Shown: positions 38,952 to 47,787, numbered from the stretch's first letter. The stretch: DNA of 64,000 nucleotides from Clostridiaceae bacterium (GCA_021769555.1 JAETSR010000001.1:248001-312000), one strand, 5' to 3'. Notes: generated by a model not told the origin, from the sequence alone. Translations and numbers: made by a program.

Positions 38952-40346
38952 TTATTCTCTCTCTTTCGGCATACTCTTCCCCAAAAGCGCCAGCCCAATG
39001 GCTATAAGTGGATTTATCCACCCAAAGAACGTAAACGGCCCATACTGCCAGGCCGATACCCCCAGCGCCCCTTCGGTGAACCCGGCCCCGGTGCTGTATG
39101 GCACAATGCCGCCGAACACCGTGCCCGCGTCCTCCAGGGCCCGGCTGAGGTTCTGGGGGGCCAGCTTGTACTTCTTGTAGAGGGGCCTGAACAGCCGGCC
39201 GGTCATGATGATTGCCACATACTGCTGGCCGGTGCCGATGAGCACGCCCCAGGCGGTGAGTATAGTCGCCACAACCAGCCCGCGCTCGGACTTAACATGG
39301 GCCAGCACCTTCTCTACAAGGGCGCCTGCCATGCCGGTCTTCTCGAAGATACCCGCAAAGCTGAGAGCTGTGAGCATAAGCGCCACGGTGCGCATCATGC
39401 CCATGACCCCGCCGCGGTTCAGGAGGGTGTCCACGGTGTCAACGCCGGTGCTGGCGGTAAAGCCGTTCATGACCCCCTGGAGCAGGGAATTGAAGCCAGC
39501 CCCCTGTATGAACAGGGCCGAGAGGAACCCCAGGAGCGCCGCCCCCAAGAGCCCCGGCAGGGCCGGTACGCGGAAGATAACCATCACCAGCACCAGCAGC
39601 GGGGGCAGGAGCAGGAGGGGGTGTATAACAAAATTCTCCCTCAGGGTGCGGAGGGTGATGAGCACCTGCTCGCTCTCGCCCAGGCCCTCCCCGGCGAAGA
39701 CAAAGCCCAGCACGCCGTAGATGACTATACAGATTACATATGTAGGTGTTGTGGTGAACATCATATGCCGGATATGGTCGAAAACATTGGTGTCGGAGAC
39801 GGATGGGGCCAGGTTGGTGGTGTCGGATAAGGGGGACATCTTGTCCCCAAAGTAGGCCCCGGAGACTATTGCCCCGGCGGTTATGGCTGAGGGGACGCCG
39901 AGGGCCTCGCCGATACCGAACAGGGCCACCCCCACGGTGCCGATGGTGGACAGGGAGCTTCCGATGGCCAGGGAAACCAGGGAGCAAAGGAGCAGGGCCG
40001 TCACCAGGAAGAAGCGGGGGGAGATTATCTGTAACCCATAGTATACCATCGTGGGGATGATACCCCCGGCCATCCAAGCGGCGATGAGTATGCCGATGGA
40101 CATGATGATGAGCAGCGCGGGGAGGGCGGGGGTTATGGCCCCCTGTATGCCCTCGAGCATGTCCTGCCAGGAGAAGCGGTGCAGGGCCCCGACAACCGCC
40201 GCGAACACTGCCGCCAGCAGCAGGGGCACATGTGGTGCACTGCCCAGCCCGGCGGTGAAGGACACCACCAGGGCGATGAGCACCCCGAAGGTCAGGAGCG
40301 ATAACCAGAAGCCTACGGGTTTCGCCTGGGTCTTTTTCTCTTTCAA
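38952..40346 (-). CDS. NhaC-family Na+/H+ antiporter
   Basis: A 464-residue transporter with about eleven helices. Family segments include the LSLAIGSSLSTIGTVGVAL region, AGAIVSGAYFGDKMSPLSDTTNLA with the conserved acidic/TTN motif, and the late SRALEDAGTVFGGIVPYSTGA. It exchanges Na+ or an organic cation for H+; some relatives exchange malate/lactate. It starts behind GAGGAATT and is monocistronic. Its promoter overlaps a perfect 19-base palindrome, so it is probably regulated by a dimeric repressor not encoded next to it. Confidence 0.92.
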   Translation of the reverse strand: MKEKKTQAKPVGFWLSLLTFGVLIALVVSFTAGLGSAPHVPLLLAAVFAAVVGALHRFSWQDMLEGIQGAITPALPALLIIMSIGILIAAWMAGGIIPTMVYYGLQIISPRFFLVTALLLCSLVSLAIGSSLSTIGTVGVALFGIGEALGVPSAITAGAIVSGAYFGDKMSPLSDTTNLAPSVSDTNVFDHIRHMMFTTTPTYVICIVIYGVLGFVFAGEGLGESEQVLITLRTLRENFVIHPLLLLPPLLVLVMVIFRVPALPGLLGAALLGFLSALFIQGAGFNSLLQGVMNGFTASTGVDTVDTLLNRGGVMGMMRTVALMLTALSFAGIFEKTGMAGALVEKVLAHVKSERGLVVATILTAWGVLIGTGQQYVAIIMTGRLFRPLYKKYKLAPQNLSRALEDAGTVFGGIVPYSTGAGFTEGALGVSAWQYGPFTFFGWINPLIAIGLALLGKSMPKERE

Positions 40347-40370
40347 GCTAATTCCTCCTCAAAACTTAAA

Positions 40371-40411
40371 GTATACTAATTTAGTATACCATAAGACATG
40401 GGGCGCGTCAA
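40371..40411 (-). promoter_or_regulatory. NhaC promoter with a perfect palindromic operator
   Basis: Minus strand TTGACG (40406-40411), 17 bases, TATACT (40383-40388). The 19-base palindrome GTATACTAATTTAGTATAC (40371-40389) covers the -10 box and start point. Confidence 0.75.
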
Positions 40412-40530
40412 TGAAAAAGTTTCGTCCACCTTTTCAAGAGGCTGAAGAGTTATGCAAAGCATAACTCTTGGGTTCGGGGGCAGCGCCCCTGAGGTCTTGA
40501 GGGGGTGAGCGAAAGCTCACCTTTTTTGTG
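40411..40530 (+). repeat. Palindromic repeats in the 40347-40688 gene-free stretch
   Basis: AAAAAGTTTCGTCCACCTTTTC is followed by hairpins AAGAGTTATGCAAAGCATAACTCTT, GGGGGCAGCGCCCC and GGTGAGCGAAAGCTCACC with TTTTTT. It is related to the elements at 33388 and 38830. No gene was found. Confidence 0.6.
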
Positions 40531-40575
40531 GAATATACCCAGAAACACCCGGACATTTTTCAGTAAATCACTATA

Positions 40576-40604
40576 TTGAAATTTGTACTATTTTGTATTA
40601 CAAT
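40576..40604 (+). promoter_or_regulatory. Promoter of the ABC-2 exporter operon
   Basis: TTGAAA (40576-40581), 17 bases, TACAAT (40599-40604), leaving a GC-rich leader of about 78 bases. Confidence 0.6.
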
Positions 40605-40688
40605 TAACTTCCCTGCCCTCAAAAAAGAGGCGCGGGCCCCGGAGCGGCTGCCGGGGGCGTCATCAGGAATACGAAAGGAGTGTTCTCT

Positions 40689-41477
40689 ATGATTGAAGTA
40701 AAAGACCTGAAAAAGACCTTCAAGGTAGCCCGCCGGGAGGCCGGCTTTGGGGAGGCGGTCAAGGCCCTGTTCCACCGGGAATACGAGCTGATACACGCCC
40801 TTGACGGCATAAGCTTCTCCATCGGGGACGGGGAGATGGTGGGCTATATCGGCCCCAACGGCGCGGGGAAGTCCAGCACCATCAAGATTTTAAGCGGAAT
40901 CCTGACCCCCGACAGCGGCCTGTGCACCGTAGGCGGCCGCACCCCCTGGAAGGAGCGCCGGGCCCACGTGAAGGAGATAGGGGTGGTCTTCGGCCAGCGC
41001 TCCCAGCTCTGGTGGGACGTGCCGGTTATCGACTCCTTCGAGCTTTTGAAGGAGATATACACAATACCCGCCGGCACCTACAAAAAGAACCTCTCTGAGC
41101 TCACCGAGATACTGGACCTGTCGAAGATAGTAAAAACCCCCGCAAGGCAGCTCTCCCTGGGCCAGCGTATGCGCTGCGAGATAGCGGCCTCCCTATTGCA
41201 CGACCCGAAGGTGCTCTTTCTGGACGAGCCCACCATCGGCCTGGACGCGGTTTCAAAGCTGGCTGTGCGGGACTTTATAAAGCGCCGGAATAAGGACCAC
41301 GGCACAACGGTGATACTCACCACCCACGATATGCAGGACATCGAGGCCCTTGCCAGCCGCATTATCCTGATTGGCAAGGGGCGGATACTGCTGGACGGCA
41401 CCCTGGACGACATCCGCCGGGGCGGGGAGCATATTGACGAGACAGTGGCCGAGCTCTATAAGAAGTTCGACGTGTGA
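40689..41477 (+). CDS. ABC-2 exporter ATP-binding protein
   Basis: A 262-residue nucleotide-binding domain with all motifs intact: Walker A GPNGAGKSS near 57, signature LSLGQRM near 156, Walker B VLFLDEPTIGLD near 179 and the H-loop TTHDM. It is of the daunorubicin-resistance-like/viologen-exporter group, which pairs with two distinct six-helix permeases of the ABC2_membrane_6 and DUF990-like types. ATG 40689 follows AAAGGAG; the GTG at 40680 is too close to it. Both permease genes follow directly. Confidence 0.92.
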   Translation: MIEVKDLKKTFKVARREAGFGEAVKALFHREYELIHALDGISFSIGDGEMVGYIGPNGAGKSSTIKILSGILTPDSGLCTVGGRTPWKERRAHVKEIGVVFGQRSQLWWDVPVIDSFELLKEIYTIPAGTYKKNLSELTEILDLSKIVKTPARQLSLGQRMRCEIAASLLHDPKVLFLDEPTIGLDAVSKLAVRDFIKRRNKDHGTTVILTTHDMQDIEALASRIILIGKGRILLDGTLDDIRRGGEHIDETVAELYKKFDV

Positions 41478-41488
41478 GGGCCAGAATA

Positions 41489-42292
41489 ATGAAAAAATAC
41501 ATAGCGTTTTTCAGATTGAGGTTCGCAATGGGCCTGCAGTACCGGGCGGCGGCCCTGGGAGGGCTTGTCTGCCAGTTCTTCTGGGGGGCCATGGCGATAC
41601 TGGCCTTCAAGGCCTTCCACGACACGGACCCCTCGGCATTTCCCATGAGCCTCCCGGCCATGTCCAGCTATATCTGGCTCCAGCAGGCGCTTTTGCACCT
41701 TCTGTCGGTGATGTCCATGGACGGGGAGCTGATGGACATGATACAGAGCGGGAATGTGGCATATGAGCTGTGCCGCCCTGTGGGGGTATACAATATGTGG
41801 TACATAAAGAACCTGGCCTCTAGGGCCTCGGGAGCCCTCCTGCGCTGCATACCGGCCCTGATAGTTGCGGCGCTGATACCCGCCCCCTTCGGCCTCATGG
41901 CCCCGCCGGACGTAATAACCTTCCTATGGTTCGCGCTCTCCTTAGTGCTTGCGGCGGTGGTTGTGACGGCCATCGGCATGATTGTGGCGATGATAACCTT
42001 CCACACAGTCTCCCCCCGGGGGGTGAGGCTCATAGCCGTGGGCATAGCGGATTTCTTCTCCGGCGGCATAGTACCACTGCCCTTCTTCCCGGAAGCTGTG
42101 CGGCGCGTAACTGAGCTCCTGCCCTTCTCGGCCACTGCAAACGTCCCCCTGCGCATATACTCCGGGGACCTTCACGGCGGGGAAATGCTCTTTCTCATAG
42201 CCTTACAGGTGTTCTGGGCCGTGGCGCTGATAGCTGTTGGGCGGCTCCTTGAGTGGAAGGAGCTTAAAAACGTAGTAGTACAGGGGGGATGA
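41489..42292 (+). CDS. ABC-2 exporter permease 1
   Basis: A 267-residue permease with six hydrophobic segments, of the ABC2_membrane_6 type. It begins MKKYIAFFRLRFAMGLQYRA, and contains the family's SGNVAYELCRPVGVYNMWY segment between TM2 and TM3 and FFSGGIVPLPFFPEAVRRV near the end. ATG 41489 is preferred over the earlier in-frame ATG 41474. It lies 11 bases behind the ATPase gene and overlaps or abuts permease 2, so a heteromeric exporter is formed. The substrate is unknown. Confidence 0.9.
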   Translation: MKKYIAFFRLRFAMGLQYRAAALGGLVCQFFWGAMAILAFKAFHDTDPSAFPMSLPAMSSYIWLQQALLHLLSVMSMDGELMDMIQSGNVAYELCRPVGVYNMWYIKNLASRASGALLRCIPALIVAALIPAPFGLMAPPDVITFLWFALSLVLAAVVVTAIGMIVAMITFHTVSPRGVRLIAVGIADFFSGGIVPLPFFPEAVRRVTELLPFSATANVPLRIYSGDLHGGEMLFLIALQVFWAVALIAVGRLLEWKELKNVVVQGG

Positions 42293-42294
42293 AC

Positions 42295-43071
42295 ATGAAA
42301 CTATATCTAAAATATTTTGCAATACACTTAAAATCTACCATGCAGTATAAGGCCTCATTCTTCATGACGGTGACAGGCTCCTTCCTGACCTCCTTCACCG
42401 TGTTCCTGGGGATATTCTTCATGTTCCAGCGCTTTCACAGCGTGGCCGGGTTCAGCTATGAGGAGGTGCTGCTGTGCTACGGCATAATGCTCATGGGCTT
42501 CTCCGTGGCCCAGATGTTCGCCTCGGGCTTCAAGGTCTTCGACTCCATGATAGCCAACGGCGAGTTTGACCGCATACTCTGCCGCCCGAGAAACGAGATT
42601 TTCCAGGTGCTGGCCTTCCGCATAGACTTTGTGCGCATAGGAATGCTGCTGCAGGGTATCGTCATGCTCTGGTACGCCCTGGTAAAATGCCCGGTGGACT
42701 GGACTTTTCCAAGGGCGCTGACTGTAGCGCTCATGGTAATTGGCAGCTCGGTGCTGTTCTCGGCCCTGTTCCTCCTGGACGGCTCCGTCGCCTTCTTCAC
42801 CTTACAGGGCCTTGAGTTCATGAACGTCTTCACCTACGGGGCAAACGAGCACGGCAAGTACCCACTATCAATATACGGCAAGGGTATGCTCACCTTCTGC
42901 ACCTTCGTGATACCCTACGCCCTGGTGCAGTACTACCCCCTGACCTACGTCCTGGGCCGCTCGGACCGGGCCTGGTACATGCTCCTGCCCATAATCGCCT
43001 GCCTGTTCGTCGTGCCCTGCTGGATAGTCTGGCGCATAGGCGTGCACAGGTACAAGTCAACAGGTTCCTGA
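42295..43071 (+). CDS. ABC-2 exporter permease 2
   Basis: A 258-residue permease with six hydrophobic segments, starting MKLYLKYFAIHLKSTMQYKA. ANGEFDRILCRPRNEIFQVLA near 85 is the counterpart of the SGNVAYELCRP loop in permease 1, so the two are distant paralogues. ATG 42295 is six bases behind GGGGGG; ATG 42289 overlaps the previous stop and lies too close to the ribosome site. A GNAT gene follows after 13 bases and is probably co-transcribed. Confidence 0.9.
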   Translation: MKLYLKYFAIHLKSTMQYKASFFMTVTGSFLTSFTVFLGIFFMFQRFHSVAGFSYEEVLLCYGIMLMGFSVAQMFASGFKVFDSMIANGEFDRILCRPRNEIFQVLAFRIDFVRIGMLLQGIVMLWYALVKCPVDWTFPRALTVALMVIGSSVLFSALFLLDGSVAFFTLQGLEFMNVFTYGANEHGKYPLSIYGKGMLTFCTFVIPYALVQYYPLTYVLGRSDRAWYMLLPIIACLFVVPCWIVWRIGVHRYKSTGS

Positions 43072-43084
43072 AAGGAGAGATATC

Positions 43085-43597
43085 ATGATAGAGACAAAAG
43101 ACCTGATTTTAGACAAGGCTAGGCCTGAGGACTGGCTCCCCATGTACAAAAACGTGTGGAGCCGCCCGGAGAGCTTTCAATATATGGTGATTGAGAACAG
43201 CCCGGACGAGGCTGAGGCCCGCTCCCGCATGGAGCGCACTATAGCCTTTCAGCAGGGCCGCGAATCCTACACTGTCTACCTAAAGTCTACACGCGAGGCC
43301 ATCGGCTTCACAGGCCTTGCCACACTGGAGGGCAATACCTGGGAAGAGACCGGTATCTGTATCGGCCCGGATTTTTGGGGCCGGGGGTACGGTTGGCAGA
43401 TACTCTCGGCGCTCCTGGACCGCGCGAAGGAGCTGGGGGCGGGGGAGTTCGTCTACTCATCCTGGGAGGATAATACCGCCTCCCGCCGCCTGGCCGAAAA
43501 GGCCGGGTTCAGGCAGTACGCCGCGGAGGAACACGTAAGGGAGCACGACGGCAGGAGGTACGCTCTGATAAAATACCGGCTCAGCCTTAGGAGCTAA
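43085..43597 (+). CDS. GNAT-family N-acetyltransferase
   Basis: A 170-residue RimJ/RimL-like acetyltransferase. It begins MIETKDLILDKARPEDWLPM, with the acetyl-CoA-binding stretch CIGPDFWGRGYGWQILSALLDRAKELG near 97 (core Q/R-x-x-G-x-G/A seen as GRGYGW) and the terminal ASRRLAEKAGFRQY. It acetylates an amine on a protein, peptide or drug. AAAGGAG precedes ATG 43085. It is the last gene of the ABC-2 operon, so modification of an exported compound is possible but unproven. Confidence 0.9.
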   Translation: MIETKDLILDKARPEDWLPMYKNVWSRPESFQYMVIENSPDEAEARSRMERTIAFQQGRESYTVYLKSTREAIGFTGLATLEGNTWEETGICIGPDFWGRGYGWQILSALLDRAKELGAGEFVYSSWEDNTASRRLAEKAGFRQYAAEEHVREHDGRRYALIKYRLSLRS

Positions 43598-43605
43598 AAT
43601 ATAAA

Positions 43606-43640
43606 CAGGACCCGGAGTGATAACCGGGTCCTGGCTTTTT
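43606..43640. terminator. Bidirectional terminator after the GNAT gene
   Basis: CAGGACCCGG (43606-43615) pairs with CCGGGTCCTG (43624-43633), followed by GCTTTTTTT. Confidence 0.85.
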
Positions 43641-43649
43641 TTGGGGAAA

Positions 43650-44504
43650 TCAGCTGACGTCCTTCTTCCATATCCTGTTCTTGGCGTAGGCGATATTGGC
43701 GATGCCGCCGTCCAGCCGCCGAAAGCGCTCGTCCTTCTTCTTGGCATAGAAGCAGGGCTGCCCGCCGAAGCCCATGGCCTCAACGCCGTCGTCGGTCCCG
43801 GCCATGATTTCGCCGCAGAGGGATATGGCGTCCTCCACTATGCCCGGGTCCTCCATGCCGCCGCCGTGGCCGCCCCAGAGGCCGTCGAAGGCGGGGAGGA
43901 AGGCTTTTAGGTGGAGAAGGCTCTCCTTATACTCCTCGATGGAGGCGGACTCGCCGCCGTAAAGGAGGGTGTTCCTGTTGCAGGCGTCCCCGGAGTAGAC
44001 CACCCTCAAATCCCGGTCCAGGAACACCACCGTGCCCCGGGTATGCCCCGGCACGGCTATGACCTCCAGCTCCACGCCCCCCAGGTCGAAGATGTCCCCG
44101 TCCCCCATGGGCAGGGTCTTCACAGGCCCGGGCACGGTCACGTCCGAGAGCCTGGGCTCAGTGGGCAGGGGCCCGAACATGCCCCCGCTCTTTGCAAAGT
44201 CCAGGCGCATTTCCCGGCCGCTGTGGGCGTAGAGGAGCCCTATGTCCTCCGGGGAGATATACGCCTCATTATACTCAAAGTCCGCGCCGATATGGTCCAC
44301 ATGGCCGTGGGTGTTCACAAGGGTGACCGGCAGCTCCGTGAGTTCCCTGACGAAGGCTTTAAGGCTCCCCACCCCGGAGAGGCCGTCTATGAGCAGGGCG
44401 CGCTCGCTGCCCTCCACAAGATAGGCCTGCTCGCCACCAAGGCCGGTAATAAGGGTGACATGGCCGAATATCTTCCGGGCCCTGAAAAATTTTGACTGGT
44501 ACAT
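43650..44504 (-). CDS. Metallo-beta-lactamase-fold hydrolase
   Basis: A 284-residue MBL-fold enzyme with the metal motif NTHGHVDHIGAD near residue 64, a following AVPGHTRGTVVFLD near 155 and the aspartate-bearing VVYSGDACNRN near 169. It carries two metal ions and hydrolyses an ester, thioester or similar bond. It lacks a flavodoxin domain, so it is not a flavodiiron protein. ATG 44504 follows GGAAGGGAGTG, six bases behind the hemerythrin-REC gene, and is co-transcribed with it. A C-terminal extension (about 215-284) is rich in aromatic and basic residues. Confidence 0.88.
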   Translation of the reverse strand: MYQSKFFRARKIFGHVTLITGLGGEQAYLVEGSERALLIDGLSGVGSLKAFVRELTELPVTLVNTHGHVDHIGADFEYNEAYISPEDIGLLYAHSGREMRLDFAKSGGMFGPLPTEPRLSDVTVPGPVKTLPMGDGDIFDLGGVELEVIAVPGHTRGTVVFLDRDLRVVYSGDACNRNTLLYGGESASIEEYKESLLHLKAFLPAFDGLWGGHGGGMEDPGIVEDAISLCGEIMAGTDDGVEAMGFGGQPCFYAKKKDERFRRLDGGIANIAYAKNRIWKKDVS

Positions 44505-44510
44505 CTGGGC

Positions 44511-45878
44511 TCACTCCCTTCCCGCGAAAAATCCGTCTATCTCTTTCCTGATTTCGTCCGGCTTCAAATGCTTTAAAAGATACCCTGAGGGGTTCAGGGG
44601 CATGACCTTTATCATGCTCTGGGGGTCCCGCCGGCCGGTGAGGAAGATGACAGGCACGCTGTCAAACTCCGGCACGGTGCGCAGCATTTCAAGGGTCTGG
44701 GCCCCGTCGCATACGGGCATTTCATAGTCCAGCAGCACCAGGTCCGGCTGGTCCAGGGAGATGGCTCTGAAGGCCGCCGCGCCGGAGTCCACCAGGGACA
44801 CCTCGTAGTCCGGCTCCAAAAGGGACTTCATGCCCTGGCGTATGGTGGCGGAGTCGTCCACTACCAGTATCTTTTTCCTATAGTGCTCCTCCTCATACTG
44901 CTCCTTGGCGCTGCGCTCGCTGAGGTATCTTTCAACCTCCTTCATGGCATTCTCGTTCTCAAGGGGCGTGAGCACCGAGGCCTCCAGCAGGTGCGGGGCT
45001 ATGGCGCAGTAGGCGAAATATCCCGCGCCGCCGGTGTTGAACAGCAGGCTCACCTGGGGCTTCTCCCGCTCAAATATATCCTGGAACTGCTCGAAGGAGA
45101 GAAGGTTTTCCTCCTTGAGCTCGCAGTTTTTGCCGGTCTCTATAAACTCCATGACCTTGCCCACGAACTGCCTTGCGGTATACCTTGCCGCATGCACCAG
45201 CATACTGTCCATGCGGTTGGACCGTATCCCGAGTATCTTGCCCACAGTGTTCACGAGCAGGGTCTCCTCAAAGGCCATCAGCACCTCCTGGCGGGTCTCG
45301 GAGTCCTTTGATCCGTAGGAAAGTCTGTAGTACACGCCGCTGCCGAATTTCTCGCCCCCATACGTGTCGCTGACTACCTTCGACTCCAGGTGGAACAAGT
45401 CAAAGACCAGCTGGATTATGACCTTCTTCAGGGCCTCCAGCTCGTTCTCGGGGAGGAGCTCGCCCCATTTGCTCATATTCTTCCCGGCAATGGCCTGGTC
45501 CTCAGTGAGGGTATGTCCCACAAGCCACCCAGTGCATACGCCGATAAAATGCTCTATGGCCTCCTGGGAGTAGTTGCTCTGCTCCAGCTCCTGCTCAAGG
45601 GCGGGAAGGGTGTCTTCCCTGAAGCCCTTATGTATCTTCTTGTGCCGCTCCAAGCCCTCATAGCCCATAGTGGCCATATAGAGCTCCTCCTCGGCGAAAT
45701 GCTTCAGGGCGTGCCCGCGGAAGAACTTGATACCCTCCTGGCAGGTGCGCCGGTAATTGTCGCCGTCTTCGGCTGAGGAGAGCAGCTTATTGATGATTTT
45801 GAAAAGCCGTTTATGCTCCTTGTCAATCTCCTCAACCCCGATTTCATATTCTTCGAGCCACTCAAGTTGACCGTCCAT
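44511..45878 (-). CDS. Hemerythrin-response regulator fusion protein
   Basis: A 455-residue three-part protein. Residues 1-130 are a bacterial hemerythrin: EYEIGVEEIDKEHKRLF (iron ligand H22), GHALKHFAEEELYM, ERHKKIHKGF and GHTLTEDQAI supply the His/Glu di-iron ligands that bind O2. Residues about 145-325 are an unassigned middle domain, possibly CheX/CheC-like. Residues about 333-455 are a REC domain (KILVVDDSATIRQGM, phospho-acceptor in LVLLDYEMPVCDG, FLTGR, lysine in GYLLKHL). It could couple oxygen to two-component signalling. ATG 45878 follows AGGAGG; the promoter is at 45911-45939. An MBL hydrolase gene is downstream. Confidence 0.88.
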   Translation of the reverse strand: MDGQLEWLEEYEIGVEEIDKEHKRLFKIINKLLSSAEDGDNYRRTCQEGIKFFRGHALKHFAEEELYMATMGYEGLERHKKIHKGFREDTLPALEQELEQSNYSQEAIEHFIGVCTGWLVGHTLTEDQAIAGKNMSKWGELLPENELEALKKVIIQLVFDLFHLESKVVSDTYGGEKFGSGVYYRLSYGSKDSETRQEVLMAFEETLLVNTVGKILGIRSNRMDSMLVHAARYTARQFVGKVMEFIETGKNCELKEENLLSFEQFQDIFEREKPQVSLLFNTGGAGYFAYCAIAPHLLEASVLTPLENENAMKEVERYLSERSAKEQYEEEHYRKKILVVDDSATIRQGMKSLLEPDYEVSLVDSGAAAFRAISLDQPDLVLLDYEMPVCDGAQTLEMLRTVPEFDSVPVIFLTGRRDPQSMIKVMPLNPSGYLLKHLKPDEIRKEIDGFFAGRE

Positions 45879-45910
45879 ATATATCCTCCTATGCTGAGTA
45901 TTTCCTATAA

Positions 45911-45939
45911 AGTATAGCACAAAAAAGCATAATTGTCCA
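45911..45939 (-). promoter_or_regulatory. Promoter of the hemerythrin-REC/MBL operon
   Basis: Minus strand TGGACA (45934-45939), 17 bases, extended TGC-TATACT (45911-45916). Confidence 0.7.
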
Positions 45940-45991
45940 TTCCCAAAATGGAAAATAATGTGCCATTAGAGGCGCCCTTGAAACAGCAAAA

Positions 45992-46015
45992 GGACCCGCG
46001 CAAAAGCGCAGGTCC
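45992..46015 (-). terminator. Terminator of the Lpl-type ABC operon
   Basis: GGACCCGCGC pairs with GCGCAGGTCC over a 4-base loop; the minus strand continues into TTTTGCTG. Confidence 0.8.
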
Positions 46016-46036
46016 CAAGGCTTATAAAGGAACTAT

Positions 46037-47716
46037 TTAGCGGGCCAGATAGCGGTCATAAGCGGCCTGAGTGATCTCGATAGCGCGCTGTACGCCGTGC
46101 TGCTCCAGCTCGGCAATGTAGGAATCCCAGTTCTCCTCGATGTCCAGAGCGCCGCTGATGAACTTAGCGGTGTTCTCCTTAACGCAGGTGCTCATATCGG
46201 CATAGAGGGCCGCACGCTCGGTGGACTCCTCCTGGGTCAGGGAGATGGTGGGCACACGCCAGTCGTCCTTGGCGTTGGTGGTCCAGACGGTGTAGCAGGT
46301 CTGGTCCTTCTCGGGCACGCCGCCCAGCTCTCTCGTCCAGTCGGACCAGTTGGCAACGCCGGCGGAGGGGCACAGGTAGCTGTCCATGGTCTGGGCCAGG
46401 TTCCAGCCGTTCTCGTTGTTGGTTATCTTCTCAGTGTAAACAGGCTTGCCGCCCTCAAAGGTGAAGGTGTCGCCCTCAACGCCGTAGTTGGCAAGGAGCG
46501 CGCCCTCCTCGGTGAACAGGTAGTCCAGCCACCTCATGGCAACCTCCCAGTTCTCGCAGTCCGCGGAAATGGCGGTGTTGCCGGAGGTGTAGGAGTCGCG
46601 AAGGCGGATATGCAGCTCGTCGCCCGCGTTCTTAACAGGGGGGTTGATGGGGGCCCAGCTCATGTTCTTGTCCTCAGAGGAGCTCTCATACAGGGAGGGC
46701 ATGGTGTAAACGGCGGGGATGGCGCCGGTCTTGCCGGTAACCACAGTGGCCATGTCGGCGGTGCGCTCGTCAGTGGACATGAAGTCGGGGTCAATGAGGC
46801 CCTCCTTGTACCACTGGTTCATAATGGTCACGTACTCCTTCCAGGCCTCCTCATAGGGGCCGTAGGTGACCTTGCCCTCGGCGTTCAGCTGCCAGCCGTT
46901 GAGCACGCCCAGGCCAGCGGACATCATGCCGAACTCGCCGTCGCTGCCGGAGAAGTTCAGGATGAGGGGAGCGGTTGCGCCCTTCTCGTCCTTGAAGGCC
47001 TTTAATACGTCGTGCCACTGGTCGTAGGTCTCGGGGGTCTCAAGGCTCAAATCGTCCAGCCAGTCCTGGCGAATCCACAGGCCAAGCCAGGGGCCCTGCT
47101 TGCTCTGGCGCAGCTCATACACAGCGCCCAGGCGGCCGGAGTCGGTGGTGGAAAGGAGCTCGTAGTTCCTGTCGGACTTGCGAATCTTCTGGTAGTTGGG
47201 CATGTACTCGTCGACCTTGTCCGTAAGGTCCATGAAGTAGCCGTCGTCGATGGCCGCGTCAACGCCCTCGGAGTAGTAGGAAGCGCCGTAGCAGATAAGG
47301 TCGGGCAGGGTGCCGGAGGCTATCATCAGGTTGAAGTTGGTCTGATAGTCCGCGGACGAGACCATCTCAAAGTTCAGGTGCACGCCGGTGCGGCGCTCCA
47401 TCTCCTGATAGAACTCGTTGTCGTTGTAGTCGGTGGTGACTATGGCGGCGTTGGTGCTGGCGGACACGAAGTAGCTCAGCTCAACGGGCTCGTCAACGAT
47501 GGGCAGCTTGAAGTCGCCCGTGGCGGTCTCGCCCTCAGAGGCCTCGGAGCTCTCATCGCCGGCGGCAGAGCTCTCCTCGCTGGAATCCCCGCCAGCGGAG
47601 CTCTCGCTGCCGCTGTTACCGGCGGTGCTTGAGTCTGTATTGCCGCCGCAGGCTGCCAGAGACAGCGCCAGAGCGAGGCACAACAGCAGGGCAATCGCTT
47701 TCTTGAAGCTTTTCAT
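46037..47716 (-). CDS. Oligosaccharide ABC transporter solute-binding lipoprotein (LplA type)
   Basis: A 559-residue extracellular binding protein with a signal peptide MKSFKKAIALLLCLALALSL, lipobox SLAAC, then a Ser/Gly/Glu-rich linker of about 50 residues. The mature part has the long LplA/YtcQ-type fold (YFVSASTNAAIVTTDYNDNEFYQEMERRTGVH and the C-terminal TCYTVWTTNAKDDWRVPTISLTQEE are partly recognisable). Such proteins capture complex or modified oligosaccharides. ATG 47716 follows AGGAGGAAA. It is the last of three genes, after permeases LplB and LplC types. No ATPase gene is present; these systems often share one. Confidence 0.92.
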   Translation of the reverse strand: MKSFKKAIALLLCLALALSLAACGGNTDSSTAGNSGSESSAGGDSSEESSAAGDESSEASEGETATGDFKLPIVDEPVELSYFVSASTNAAIVTTDYNDNEFYQEMERRTGVHLNFEMVSSADYQTNFNLMIASGTLPDLICYGASYYSEGVDAAIDDGYFMDLTDKVDEYMPNYQKIRKSDRNYELLSTTDSGRLGAVYELRQSKQGPWLGLWIRQDWLDDLSLETPETYDQWHDVLKAFKDEKGATAPLILNFSGSDGEFGMMSAGLGVLNGWQLNAEGKVTYGPYEEAWKEYVTIMNQWYKEGLIDPDFMSTDERTADMATVVTGKTGAIPAVYTMPSLYESSSEDKNMSWAPINPPVKNAGDELHIRLRDSYTSGNTAISADCENWEVAMRWLDYLFTEEGALLANYGVEGDTFTFEGGKPVYTEKITNNENGWNLAQTMDSYLCPSAGVANWSDWTRELGGVPEKDQTCYTVWTTNAKDDWRVPTISLTQEESTERAALYADMSTCVKENTAKFISGALDIEENWDSYIAELEQHGVQRAIEITQAAYDRYLAR

Positions 47717-47787
47717 TTTTGGTTTCCTCCTAAACATAATTTTTATATGCAAAGCACTTATAGTACTTATGCAGACTGAGTAAAATC

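Noticed and set aside
46097-47632. Long plus-strand frames opposite the solute-binding protein gene
   Set aside because: Composition is that of a reverse shadow (Gly/Val/Leu-rich, no motif), while the minus strand gives a complete lipoprotein with a proper start.
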